A stretch of DNA of 36,226 nt from Nitrosomonas sp. GTDB taxonomy: Bacteria; Pseudomonadota; Gammaproteobacteria; Burkholderiales; Nitrosomonadaceae. The notes beneath the pieces were generated by a model that was not told where the DNA came from, did not search any database, and saw nothing but the letters and a program-made list of their open reading frames with translations. Every line of letters begins with the position of its first letter. The stretch's first letter is position 1. The stretch lies in NCBI GenBank assembly GCA_008015565.1, contig SSFV01000091.1:1-36226 (forward strand). The letters run 5' to 3'. A program made the position numbers and the translations under genes. Below, in pieces: positions 9,174 to 18,667 of the stretch.

Positions 9174-9374
9174 GGCAATTTTCCTCGTAATGAGTTAAGT
9201 CCGGTCAAGTTTGCACTGGCATCAACTGTGCAAGATTTGCAGCGGACGTGTAGAATTCAGCATCTGTTCAATAGGATTACAGCTTCAAATTTACATGATT
9301 ATCGCTCAAATCCCTACATTATCTGCGAAGATTTATGAAAAAATTGTTGTTTAAATCATACACTGATTAATTAA

Positions 9375-10601
<1,227 letters not shown>

Positions 10602-10643
10602 TAGTACAATTTCTGTATTTTGTATGATTAGGAATGGTACAAA

Positions 10644-11552
10644 TTGTTTTTTGCTTTGACTACATTTATCAAACGCCCGTTATTCACGCGCGCTCTTATG
10701 ATCCGGGGTGCTTTAATCGGATTATTTCTCTTGCTCAGCAGTTGCAGCATGCTGCGCATGGGCTACAATCAAGGGCCGCACCTCCTCTGGTGGTGGTTGG
10801 ATAGTTATGTCGATTTCACCCATGAGCAAACGCCGCATGTCAAAAAGGCAATCCGCGATTGGTTTGATTGGCACCGTAGCTCGCAGTTACCTGAATATGC
10901 CGCTTGGCTCACTGTACTGAGCAGCGAAATTGGCGATTCCGTCACACCTGACCAAGTGTGCGGCTGGTCTGAGAAAATCCGCAGCACCGTTGCGCCCGCA
11001 CTTGATTATTCGCTGCTGCTTGCAGCACCGTTAATACCGAGCCTGAGTGAACAACAATTGATCCATATCGGGCAGCGCTACGCCAAGGGTAACGAGGAAT
11101 TTCGTAGTGATTACCTGCAACCGGTTGCTGAAGAGCGCTTGCAGGCATCGGTTCAACGCACGGTCAAACGCGTCGAAAACTTATACGGAAAAATCAATGA
11201 AACGCAACGCCGCCTGATTACTGGCAACCTCACCGCTTCGCCTTTTGACCCCGAAGCCTGGTTAGCCGAACGCCAGCGCCGTCAGAATGAAACACTCTCA
11301 ATACTGCGCCAGCTTATTGCAAAACCGGTTGAAACTGAACATACCATTAATTCACTACGCACTATAGTTGAACACATCGAACGTTCCAGTGACACCGATT
11401 ACCGTACCTATCAAATTAAATTGACCGAGTACAACTGCGCTTTTATTGCTCACGTTCACAACAGCACCAGCGAAAAGCAGCGCCAGCACGCGTACAAAAA
11501 GTTAAAAAGCTGGGAAGCCGATTTACTCATACTCGCAAACGATACGCCTTAA
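10644..11552 (+). CDS. DUF6279-like lipoprotein
   Basis: A predicted lipoprotein of unknown function. A hydrophobic leader ends in a lipobox, FLLLSSC, placing the lipidated cysteine at residue 34 of the TTG form or 16 of the form starting at ATG 10698. The following segment (MGYNQGPHLLWWWLDSYVDFTHEQ) is the hallmark of a proteobacterial lipoprotein family that I associate with DUF6279. The rest is helical and charged. TTG at 10644 has AGGA about 10 nt upstream, while ATG at 10698 gives a more usual lipoprotein leader but has no visible ribosome site. It follows dapE by 42 bp and may be co-transcribed. It ends 13 bp from the convergent DsbA-like gene. Membrane anchoring is well supported; the role is not known. 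Confidence 0.82.
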   Translation: MFFALTTFIKRPLFTRALMIRGALIGLFLLLSSCSMLRMGYNQGPHLLWWWLDSYVDFTHEQTPHVKKAIRDWFDWHRSSQLPEYAAWLTVLSSEIGDSVTPDQVCGWSEKIRSTVAPALDYSLLLAAPLIPSLSEQQLIHIGQRYAKGNEEFRSDYLQPVAEERLQASVQRTVKRVENLYGKINETQRRLITGNLTASPFDPEAWLAERQRRQNETLSILRQLIAKPVETEHTINSLRTIVEHIERSSDTDYRTYQIKLTEYNCAFIAHVHNSTSEKQRQHAYKKLKSWEADLLILANDTP

Positions 11553-11565
11553 CTGCTTGCCAATT

Positions 11566-12207
11566 CTATGGCCGCTGCGTTTTCTCTACGATATGATTGA
11601 TTTCATCAAGCATGGTTTGATGATTACGGTAATCGATACGGATCGGCATTACGGCGTTATCATGCATAAGCCGTAACGACGGATAAGAATTAACATTCAT
11701 ATTACGCGCCTGCTGGATTTCTTGCTGCAACGCTTGCGCTATCGCGGCACTCTTTAAATCTTGCGCAAAGATCTTCACATCCAATCCAATTTCATTGGCA
11801 CATTCCAACAAGGTTTCCGGTAATGACGGATTTTTTGCTTGTTGATAATAAGCCATCTGAATGGCTTGAACCATTTGCTGATCACAATCCGCGCACTGTT
11901 TCCTAGCAGCCAGCACAGCCCGGCACGCCGGATAAGTCGAACGAACCGGCGTATTACGTGGCCAGAATTCCCAGTTAAAGTTTACATCTGGAACAGTTTG
12001 TTCAATACGTTGCCAGGCTTGCTGGATAGTTTTTTGCATCACAACCGGCATCGGCTCAGTGGTATCCGGCGCCAATCCACCCAACAGATAAACCACCTCA
12101 ATGTGGCCAGGCAAGTTCTTTTGCAACGCAGTCCAGCTCCGGCTGAAGGCATAGCACCAACTGCACATCGGATCATGAACATAAAAAAGGTAAAAATTAC
12201 TCATCAT
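11566..12207 (-). CDS. DsbA/FrnE-like thiol oxidoreductase
   Basis: A thioredoxin-fold protein with an inserted helical domain, of the DsbA family branch that includes FrnE-like predicted disulfide isomerases. The active-site CSWC motif is at residues 15-18 within YVHDPMCSWCYAFS. The cis-Pro-side region is NVNSYPSLRL near the C-terminus. There is no signal peptide, so it should act in the cytosol, unlike classical DsbA. It lies 24 bp downstream of the N-formylglutamate amidohydrolase-like gene on the same strand and is probably the last gene of the amide-ligase operon. A role with a thiol-containing product of that operon is inference. Start ATGATG at 12207/12204; either ATG is possible. Confidence 0.85.
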   Translation of the reverse strand: MMSNFYLFYVHDPMCSWCYAFSRSWTALQKNLPGHIEVVYLLGGLAPDTTEPMPVVMQKTIQQAWQRIEQTVPDVNFNWEFWPRNTPVRSTYPACRAVLAARKQCADCDQQMVQAIQMAYYQQAKNPSLPETLLECANEIGLDVKIFAQDLKSAAIAQALQQEIQQARNMNVNSYPSLRLMHDNAVMPIRIDYRNHQTMLDEINHIVEKTQRP

Positions 12208-12231
12208 ACTTAACGGCTATCCTATTATTAA

Positions 12232-12954
12232 TCAGTCCTTGTAATAAAATAACCCCGCACAAGTTTCAACAATCACATCGCACAGTTTCCGCCATTTTGC
12301 TCTATTATCGCAAAAATAATTTTGATTAATTTCCAACTCGATTCCCGCGTACTGATCCATTGAGAAACGCCGGCGCAAGTAACGGGTAAAACCATCCGCC
12401 GTACCGGTGTATGGATAATTGCGGCGAATCGCTAACTGCGGCAGTGCTTCCTTCAAGCTTTGCTGCCACTTCCAGCACAACAATTTTTCCATCGTTTTCG
12501 AAGGATCGTACAGCAGGCCGATATCCGCCATTCTCACTACTCCATCCAATTGCGGCGTGAAACTATGCGACGATAGATGGATCACCTGATTACCACACTG
12601 AATGGCATTCGCGATTGCAGCTTCGACACGATTACGGTACGGCTGGTAATACATGGTTAGGATTTCATGTTTAGCCGCCGGTGGCAAATTGCGCGTAAAT
12701 TCCGAAAACAACTGCGGATGACCGATGGAGCGGTTAAGATCGACCAGCAAGCGGCTTGTGGTGGCTGAAAATAACGGCGCATTCAAATGCTTGGACAACG
12801 CTTTGGCCATTAATAGCGCACCGCAGTCGTAGCCGCGATGGCTTTTGAGCACGGATTCACACCCTTGAAAAAGATGCCGGTAGACGGAAGGAATATGATT
12901 GCCGCCATGCTCGCAACTGACGACAAAGCTGATCGTTGCATTAAAATGATTCAT
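12232..12954 (-). CDS. N-formylglutamate amidohydrolase family protein
   Basis: A metal-dependent amidohydrolase of the HutG-like/COG3931 type; characterised relatives split N-formylglutamate to glutamate and formate. Motifs seen: SCEHGGNHIP near residue 13, HRGYDCGA, SRLLVDLNRS, HLSSHSFTP and the C-terminal ELEINQ. The start at 12954 is chosen because its ATG overlaps the TGA of the upstream ligase gene (ATGA), a sign of translational coupling; a longer reading to 13005 would add 17 residues inside that gene. The length of about 240 fits the family. There is no histidine-degradation gene nearby, so the substrate is more likely an amide or peptide connected with the two neighbouring ligases. 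That substrate is inference. Confidence 0.85.
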   Translation of the reverse strand: MNHFNATISFVVSCEHGGNHIPSVYRHLFQGCESVLKSHRGYDCGALLMAKALSKHLNAPLFSATTSRLLVDLNRSIGHPQLFSEFTRNLPPAAKHEILTMYYQPYRNRVEAAIANAIQCGNQVIHLSSHSFTPQLDGVVRMADIGLLYDPSKTMEKLLCWKWQQSLKEALPQLAIRRNYPYTGTADGFTRYLRRRFSMDQYAGIELEINQNYFCDNRAKWRKLCDVIVETCAGLFYYKD

Positions 12955-14204
12955 GCAACTAATTTTAAACTGGAAAATAACCGGCCTTCGTTCAAACAAT
13001 CGCATAACTCGCGATACACTGCCGCCAAACGCTCGCGACTGAAATCCTGACCGGTTGCACGCAAAATCCGCCGCGCGAGTGGGCCGTGTTGCAGCAATAT
13101 CGCAAATGCATCATGCCAAAAGGTGGATTGTTGTATTGGCAGTGGCAATAGCGATTTAAACAAGTGCCGCCACAACTCTCCCGCTTCACATTGAGGCGAT
13201 GGAAAGCCGAGCAGCGCCAAGTAATCTTGGCCGGTGATAACCGCTTGCTCGGCATTTTCAATGCAGTTATGCAAAATAGCAACCAAACGATCGGTGCTTA
13301 TAGCTTGCTGTTCAGCAAGAGAAGCCGTTTTTTCATCATACAGCGCATGCACCACGTGGATTACCATCTCGGCAATCGCTAAATCGGCGTAAGGACACTC
13401 TTGCACATCGATGATGCGGATTTCGATCGCATGACGAACAAAGCGCGCCACGGCCGCACGCACGTTAATCCATTCATACCGCAGCACACCGTCCGGATCG
13501 TGCCCGCCGATATCACGGTAAATGGGCGCCAGAATTTGGTGTTGATAAGTTTCTCTATTGCAGACCGTATCCGGAATTACTTTTCCCATTGTCGACGGTA
13601 TTGCCATTTGATGCGTCCGGTAATTCTCCATGCGGTAATCGAGAAAACCACTGAAGCAGCCGTCAGCAAACGGCGAACTGGCGGCCAGAGCCGGCAAAAT
13701 CGGCAATACCAGCCGGATAGCAGCGTGCAGCCGGGCAAATTCAGCATCATCTGCGAACGGCAAATTAAGGTGCATGCTCTGCAAGTTTGACCAGCTATGA
13801 CGCCTGCAATCGAAAATCCGGTCGTAATTGCGGTAAATGTCGGCATGATCATGCGGCCACAACCTGGTTTCAGTGCGGGGATCCATCCATGGATGCATGG
13901 CGGTTGGCATCAAACATGCGTTAGTTGCCGCTAGTAAGTCGTTGATGCGGCGTACTTCCCGGTGAAATAGTATAGGCAATGCTTCAAGATCGACTTCCGG
14001 ATTGAAATTTTTCAACTCAATGACATGCAGCGCCAATTCGTTCGACCATGCCAAACGGCCACATTGAACTTCGGATACCTGATAACCTGCCAGTTCACGC
14101 AATAACCGGTCGGCAGCAGGTAAAACTGATAAGGTATCACGGTCGACGATCATGTATTCCAATTCGATACCAAAACCGGAAAAAGCTGGAATCGCCGGTT
14201 TCAT
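12951..14204 (-). CDS. GCS2-type carboxylate-amine ligase
   Basis: A member of the glutamate-cysteine ligase family 2 (COG2170), ATP-dependent enzymes that join a carboxylate, typically the gamma-carboxyl of glutamate, to an amine. The start of the fold is GFGIELEYMIVD (Glu14 and Glu16 are the likely metal or glutamate-binding acids). Further conserved parts are HSWSNLQSMHLNLPF, AASSPFADGCFSGFLDYR and HAIEIRIIDVQECPYADLA. At 417 residues it is longer than the YbdK type (about 370). Its start overlaps the TGA of the ATP-grasp gene by ATGA and its stop overlaps the next start the same way. It could make gamma-glutamylcysteine or another gamma-glutamyl amide; the substrate cannot be read from sequence. 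Confidence 0.87.
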   Translation of the reverse strand: MKPAIPAFSGFGIELEYMIVDRDTLSVLPAADRLLRELAGYQVSEVQCGRLAWSNELALHVIELKNFNPEVDLEALPILFHREVRRINDLLAATNACLMPTAMHPWMDPRTETRLWPHDHADIYRNYDRIFDCRRHSWSNLQSMHLNLPFADDAEFARLHAAIRLVLPILPALAASSPFADGCFSGFLDYRMENYRTHQMAIPSTMGKVIPDTVCNRETYQHQILAPIYRDIGGHDPDGVLRYEWINVRAAVARFVRHAIEIRIIDVQECPYADLAIAEMVIHVVHALYDEKTASLAEQQAISTDRLVAILHNCIENAEQAVITGQDYLALLGFPSPQCEAGELWRHLFKSLLPLPIQQSTFWHDAFAILLQHGPLARRILRATGQDFSRERLAAVYRELCDCLNEGRLFSSLKLVA

Positions 14205-15673
14205 CGCCGGTTTCCTTGTTTGCGATCTTCGATGCGGCGTAAAAATACCGCCATGATATGCTGGTACAGCGCGTCTTTCAAAACACCATCTTCATTGCCC
14301 GCATCGACATTTGGATTATCGTTGATTTCAATGATGTAGCAATGCCTGCCCGCTTGTTTGAGATCAACGCCGTAAAAACCGTCGCCGATCAGATTGGCGG
14401 CTTTGAGTGCCGTCTTCACCACTTTGCTGGGTGCATCTTCCACCGCAATCGCTTGCGTCAACCCTTCTACATAATCCCGTGCGTTCTCGCCATGTTTGAT
14501 GATTTGCCAGTGCCCTGGCACCATAAAATATTTGCATACGAACAGAGGCTTGCGATCGAGAATACCGACTCGCCAGTCAAAAGCGGTCGGCAAATATTCC
14601 TGCGCGACAACCAGTTCTGATTTATTGAAAAGCTCTTTGATTTTATGACGCAATTCCGTTTCTGAAGCAACCTTGACGACACCCAATGAGAATGAACTAT
14701 CGGGTTGTTTCAGCACGCACGGCAGTGCCAGCGTTGGAATAATTTGCTCCAGATTATCCTTATGTATCAGGATAGTTTTCGGAACTGGAATTTGGTGGCG
14801 AATCATTAATTCAGCCAGATATACTTTATTGTTGCACTTCAGAATAGAATTGGGATCATCGATCACCGTCAATCCTTCCGCTGCAGCATGGCGCGAGAAA
14901 CGATAGGTGTAATGATTGACAAAGGTGGTGTCGCGGATAAACAGCGCATCAAACTCCGGCAAGCGGCTCAAATCCGCGCGTGTGAGGAATTCCACATGCA
15001 TGCCTAAATTTTCGGCGGCTTTTTCAAAATTTTTCATGGCCTTGGCGTTGGACGGCGGTTCCGGATTATCGGGATCATGCAAAATGGCTAAATCGTATCG
15101 CGGCGCATTGAATGTATGCAGCCACGATTTGCGCTTGGAAAAATAATCGGTTGCTGCGTGCACAACGAAATCCTGGTGCTGCGGCAAAATATCGTTGGTA
15201 GCAATTGTTTTGATGTTGCGGATACGCCATTCCCCATCGCGGCGGTCAAAATATGCCCGCAATAACGGTGCCCTTACTAAATTAAATAATTGCCGGCTGA
15301 GCTGATCGTAATGTTTGGCGACATTACGGCCAAAATAAATGCTGAGTTCAAATTGTTCCGACTTGATGGGTGCCAGAGATTTTTGCACCAACTCATCCAG
15401 ATTTTCAGTCAGCAACCTAATCAGTCCAGGTGATTGAATGTCTTCGATAGCGTTGACCTGCGGTAGCGGCTTATGACCGCGTGCTTCGGCCAGCAACGAG
15501 ACGTAATAACCGATGCTCTGGTAATGATACGATTTGCACAAATTATAGACGCGTGCGCGAAGATGGCCGCCATACGCCGGATTGGTCAAATATTCTTTGG
15601 CCGATACCACCGATACATCCGGAATTTTCAGCGGCCAGTGCTGCGAGTTGCTGACGACGATCAAATTGCTCAT
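14201..15673 (-). CDS. RimK-like ATP-grasp ligase with RLAN N-terminal domain
   Basis: Residues 1 to about 200 match the RimK-like ATP-grasp N-terminal (RLAN) type of domain (NPAYGGHLRARVYNLCKSYHY, then IYFGRNVAKHYDQLSRQLF). Residues about 270-480 are a RimK-like ATP-grasp domain: Lys322 in VLKQPDSSFSLGVVKV binds ATP, Asp437 in GVDLK and the Mg-binding EINDNPN at 449-455 are intact. ATP-grasp ligases of this type add amino acids, often glutamate, to a carboxylate through an acyl-phosphate. No membrane segments. The gene overlaps both neighbours by ATGA. With the GCS2 ligase it forms a pair of different amide-forming enzymes. The acceptor is unknown; ribosomal protein S6 modification, as by RimK itself, is not implied. 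Confidence 0.88.
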   Translation of the reverse strand: MSNLIVVSNSQHWPLKIPDVSVVSAKEYLTNPAYGGHLRARVYNLCKSYHYQSIGYYVSLLAEARGHKPLPQVNAIEDIQSPGLIRLLTENLDELVQKSLAPIKSEQFELSIYFGRNVAKHYDQLSRQLFNLVRAPLLRAYFDRRDGEWRIRNIKTIATNDILPQHQDFVVHAATDYFSKRKSWLHTFNAPRYDLAILHDPDNPEPPSNAKAMKNFEKAAENLGMHVEFLTRADLSRLPEFDALFIRDTTFVNHYTYRFSRHAAAEGLTVIDDPNSILKCNNKVYLAELMIRHQIPVPKTILIHKDNLEQIIPTLALPCVLKQPDSSFSLGVVKVASETELRHKIKELFNKSELVVAQEYLPTAFDWRVGILDRKPLFVCKYFMVPGHWQIIKHGENARDYVEGLTQAIAVEDAPSKVVKTALKAANLIGDGFYGVDLKQAGRHCYIIEINDNPNVDAGNEDGVLKDALYQHIMAVFLRRIEDRKQGNRR

Positions 15674-16401
15674 CGCAATTCCTCTTCCGGCTGTTGCTCA
15701 GCAATTTGCGGCGCATGGATCACCAGCAAATTGGAGTCGTACGTCACGATGCCAAGCAAAATGGCGTTGATCACCCGGTCGATATTGCACCAGTATTCCT
15801 GGTTAGAACCATACGGATCGGCTACCAATAATGTCCGTTTGGTACGATCATAGCCGGAAATGACGACAAAGTGGCCGGAGGGCACGCCACGGATATCGTC
15901 CGGTGTGTCGTCCGGGCCATGTTCGCGCGCCACACGATATAAAAACGTCGAACTCAGCCCCGTCAATATCGGCATCCCACGGCGCAGCAAGCCATGAATC
16001 AACGCATGCGACAAATCCAGCAAGCGTAGCCGTCCGCCCAAGTTCAAGAATTCCAGATAACCTTCGGTAACATAACGCAGGCGGCGATCGGTTTTAACTG
16101 CGGATTGATGCCGCAACCTTTGCGCGATATCGATTCCGGGCGCGAACCAGGTAGGATCAAACACCATCAGATTATAGGTATAGAGCGTCGTCCGGTAACC
16201 GCTGCGTAGCGCATCGCAAGCCAAAAAGACGTCAAATGTGCCGGAACCGCTTTCCAACTTAGGCGTGCGGGCAATAATATCTTGGAGTGACTCATTCCTG
16301 CCCCAATAGTTATACACGGCATGCAAACAAGTCGGACCGCAAGTCGTTTCATCCGGTTGCGGCAAAATATTAACGGGTAAACGATGAATTGGTCTTAGCA
16401 T
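15670..16401 (-). CDS. C39-like cysteine peptidase
   Basis: A papain-fold peptidase similar to the C39 group that cleaves double-glycine leaders, without the ABC transporter part. The oxyanion-hole Gln15 and nucleophile Cys21 are in QPDETTCGPTC; His177 is in SGHFVVISGYD and Asp195 in VADPYGSN, so the catalytic set is complete. The protein of 243 residues has no signal peptide or membrane segment and should be cytosolic. It is the first gene of the operon and its TGA overlaps the ATP-grasp ATG. It may release or trim a peptide made or modified by the downstream ligases, or may work as an acyl-transferase; both are inference. No double-glycine precursor gene is visible nearby. Confidence 0.85.
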   Translation of the reverse strand: MLRPIHRLPVNILPQPDETTCGPTCLHAVYNYWGRNESLQDIIARTPKLESGSGTFDVFLACDALRSGYRTTLYTYNLMVFDPTWFAPGIDIAQRLRHQSAVKTDRRLRYVTEGYLEFLNLGGRLRLLDLSHALIHGLLRRGMPILTGLSSTFLYRVAREHGPDDTPDDIRGVPSGHFVVISGYDRTKRTLLVADPYGSNQEYWCNIDRVINAILLGIVTYDSNLLVIHAPQIAEQQPEEELR

Positions 16402-16568
16402 GACAATTAAAAATATAAAATACCTTTACCGTACATGCTAACTGAAAACGCTCCGACTCTGCCAGTTTCATATCAGCATTTAAAACCACCCGGTCTGCTT
16501 TTTTCTAGCCGATTTCCAGAAAAATTCGGATAGTATCGAGGCTTCAAAAATAAATCGATAATAAAACT

Positions 16569-18092
16569 ATGATTGCAACCGGTCATCCGAAAGGCTTGTA
16601 CCTTTTGTTCTTTACCGAAATGTGGGAACGCTTCAGTTACTATGGCATGCGCGCCATCCTTACATTGTTTATGATTAAGGCGCTGTTGCTCGACAAAGCA
16701 TATGCTGCTGAACTTTATGGCAGCTACATCGGATTGGTTTACCTGACACCGTTGATCGGAGGCTACGTGGCTGACCGCTATTGGGGTAATCGCAAAGCAA
16801 TTTTTGTAGGCGGTGTGTTCATGGCGATTGGCCACTTCTGCATGTTTTTGTCGGCATCGAATTACGACCATTTGACTGTCGCGCAACCGCTATTGTATTT
16901 AGGTTTGGGGTTATTGATTTTAGGCAATGGTTTTTTCAAACCGAATATTTCCACTATGGTCGGACAACTCTATCCGAAGGGTGATAGGCGCATCGATACT
17001 GCCTTCACGATTTTCTATATGGGCATCAACCTCGGCGCATTCCTAGCTCCCTTGGTCTGCGGCGGGTTTGGCGATACCGGCAATGCAGCGGATTTCAAAT
17101 GGGGCTTTCTCGCCGCATGTATCGGCATGATCATCAGCATCCTGTCATTTGAATTACTCAAAAACAGACTCATCATTACACCTGACGGCGAAAACATCGG
17201 AATGCCCCCTAACAAAACAGCGGCTATCGGCACCGGAACCGGAACACCACGAACAGCAGTGCGTCAACTGCTTATTTGGGCCAGTGCGTCGATAATATTA
17301 TTTTGCAGCTTCTATTACTTGACGGAATCAGGTGTCATCGGTTCTCTAATTTTCAGCATCACCGTTTTAGGTCCAGCGGCCATCATTACCGACAAGACGC
17401 TGACATTTGTCGAGAAACGGCGGATTTGGGTGATTTATTGTCTGGCTTTCTTTGTTATTTTTTTCTGGGCGGCATTTGAGCAAGCAGGTGCATCGTTAAC
17501 CTTCTTTGCTGAGGAGCAAACGGACAGGAATTTTTACGGCATGATTATTCCCGCCAGTTTCTTTCAGTCCATTAACGCCGTGTTAATTGTAATCCTAGCG
17601 CCGCTGTTCGCATTGCTTTGGACTTTTCTGAATCAACGCAATTGGGAGCCTTCATCGCCCACTAAGCATGCACTTGGGCTGTTATTCTTATCAATTGGTT
17701 ATCTGGTGATTGCTTACGGCGTAAAAGAACTGGATCCAGCCGTTAAAGTCAGCATGATGTGGTTATTTAGCTTGTATTTACTGCATACCATCGGTGAATT
17801 GTGCTTATCGCCTATCGGATTGGCCATGGCAGTCAAATTGGCGCCACTAAAATTCGCTTCTTTATTGATGGGCGTATGGTTTTTATCGCTGGCAGCAGCC
17901 AGTAAATTTGCCGGAATGTTAAGTGTTTTGTACCCCGATCCGGCGTCTGCCGTGACACCCCGGCTCGCCGGTTTTGAAATCACGAATCTACATGATTTCT
18001 TCATGATTTTTGTCGTTCTATCCGGACTTGCCTGCTTGATCTTATTCCTATTGACTAAAACACTTCAGAAAATGATGCATGGTGTGCGCTAA
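16569..18092 (+). CDS. POT-family proton-coupled peptide transporter
   Basis: A major-facilitator protein of the PTR2/POT family that imports di- and tripeptides with protons. The family signature ExxERFxYYG is seen as EMWERFSYYGMRA near residue 18. GGYVADRYWGNRKA and FYMGINLGAFLAPLVCG are the second and third family blocks. The 507 residues hold about 12-14 membrane segments, within the normal range. The gene is divergent from the peptidase-ligase operon, with 167 bp between starts, and may share its regulation. Together with that operon it could import substrate peptides or move the product; direction is inferred from the family as import. No clear Shine-Dalgarno is seen. Confidence 0.93.
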   Translation: MIATGHPKGLYLLFFTEMWERFSYYGMRAILTLFMIKALLLDKAYAAELYGSYIGLVYLTPLIGGYVADRYWGNRKAIFVGGVFMAIGHFCMFLSASNYDHLTVAQPLLYLGLGLLILGNGFFKPNISTMVGQLYPKGDRRIDTAFTIFYMGINLGAFLAPLVCGGFGDTGNAADFKWGFLAACIGMIISILSFELLKNRLIITPDGENIGMPPNKTAAIGTGTGTPRTAVRQLLIWASASIILFCSFYYLTESGVIGSLIFSITVLGPAAIITDKTLTFVEKRRIWVIYCLAFFVIFFWAAFEQAGASLTFFAEEQTDRNFYGMIIPASFFQSINAVLIVILAPLFALLWTFLNQRNWEPSSPTKHALGLLFLSIGYLVIAYGVKELDPAVKVSMMWLFSLYLLHTIGELCLSPIGLAMAVKLAPLKFASLLMGVWFLSLAAASKFAGMLSVLYPDPASAVTPRLAGFEITNLHDFFMIFVVLSGLACLILFLLTKTLQKMMHGVR

Positions 18093-18163
18093 ATCGGCTG
18101 CTTCCCTGAAATCGATAGTTTGATGCGCCGGTTCCCGCTAACAATAGATACCCGGTATTTAAT

Positions 18164-18232
18164 AAGCCGTTGAAAACTTTCTGCGTTACCGCTGCCAGTT
18201 AAAAGCTAGCTGAAAACATTTATCAACGGCTT
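18164..18232. terminator. Long-loop inverted repeat between convergent genes
   Basis: AAGCCGTTGA at 18164-18173 is repeated inverted as TCAACGGCTT at 18223-18232 with 49 bp between, and TGAAAAC occurs twice inside. It lies between the convergent peptide transporter and coiled-coil genes. No T-run follows directly, so it could be a Rho-type or structured terminator, or a remnant of a small repeat element. Confidence 0.3.
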
Positions 18233-18252
18233 GTTTAGGCCAGGATCACCGG

Positions 18253-18552
18253 TTACTCGCCGCCCTTCTCGGGAAAATGTTTCTTGGCTCTTTCGAAAGC
18301 TTGTTGCATTGACTTAAAAGACTTTCTAAGCCCAGTTTCGATTTCTTCCCAGGCGCTTTCTGAATTGCTTTCAAATTGCTCCCATTTATTTTTTGCCTCA
18401 CTCAACTCCGATTCCAGTTCGTCAAGATACGGTTGAATTTTATCTTGCGCTTCTTTAGCGCCCAGATGCATCTGCAATTTGACTTCGTCAACGAGTGACT
18501 GCAAGTTTTCCATCTCAGTTTGCAATTGTTCTTTCAATGTCTTGTCATTCAT
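18253..18552 (-). CDS. Small coiled-coil protein
   Basis: A 99-residue protein that is nearly all charged helix. Heptad patterning is visible from about residue 5 to 90 (LKEQLQTEMENLQSLVDEV; LDELESELSEAKNKWEQF; LRKSFKSMQQAFERA). It has no signal peptide, cysteine or catalytic motif. Similar short coiled-coil proteins are common as single genes in betaproteobacteria, and their function is unknown to me. An acidic pattern with amphipathic helices could allow membrane or protein association; this is a guess. The start ATG at 18552 is followed by a lysine-rich, good initiation context. It lies on the same strand as mnmA but 115 bp downstream of it, so it is probably its own unit. Confidence 0.75.
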   Translation of the reverse strand: MNDKTLKEQLQTEMENLQSLVDEVKLQMHLGAKEAQDKIQPYLDELESELSEAKNKWEQFESNSESAWEEIETGLRKSFKSMQQAFERAKKHFPEKGGE

Positions 18553-18667
18553 TTGTTTTCTCTTTATAAAATTAAACTTTAAATAATCGAATACAATTTC
18601 TTAAAACTTTCCAATATTACATCAACTATGCGAGTGAGCATTTGAAATTTAGGATTATGCCTGCAAT

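Noticed and set aside
9024-9338. 104-codon plus-strand frame at the start of fadE
   Set aside because: Mostly antisense to the well-supported fadE coding region, with no ribosome site and no motif.
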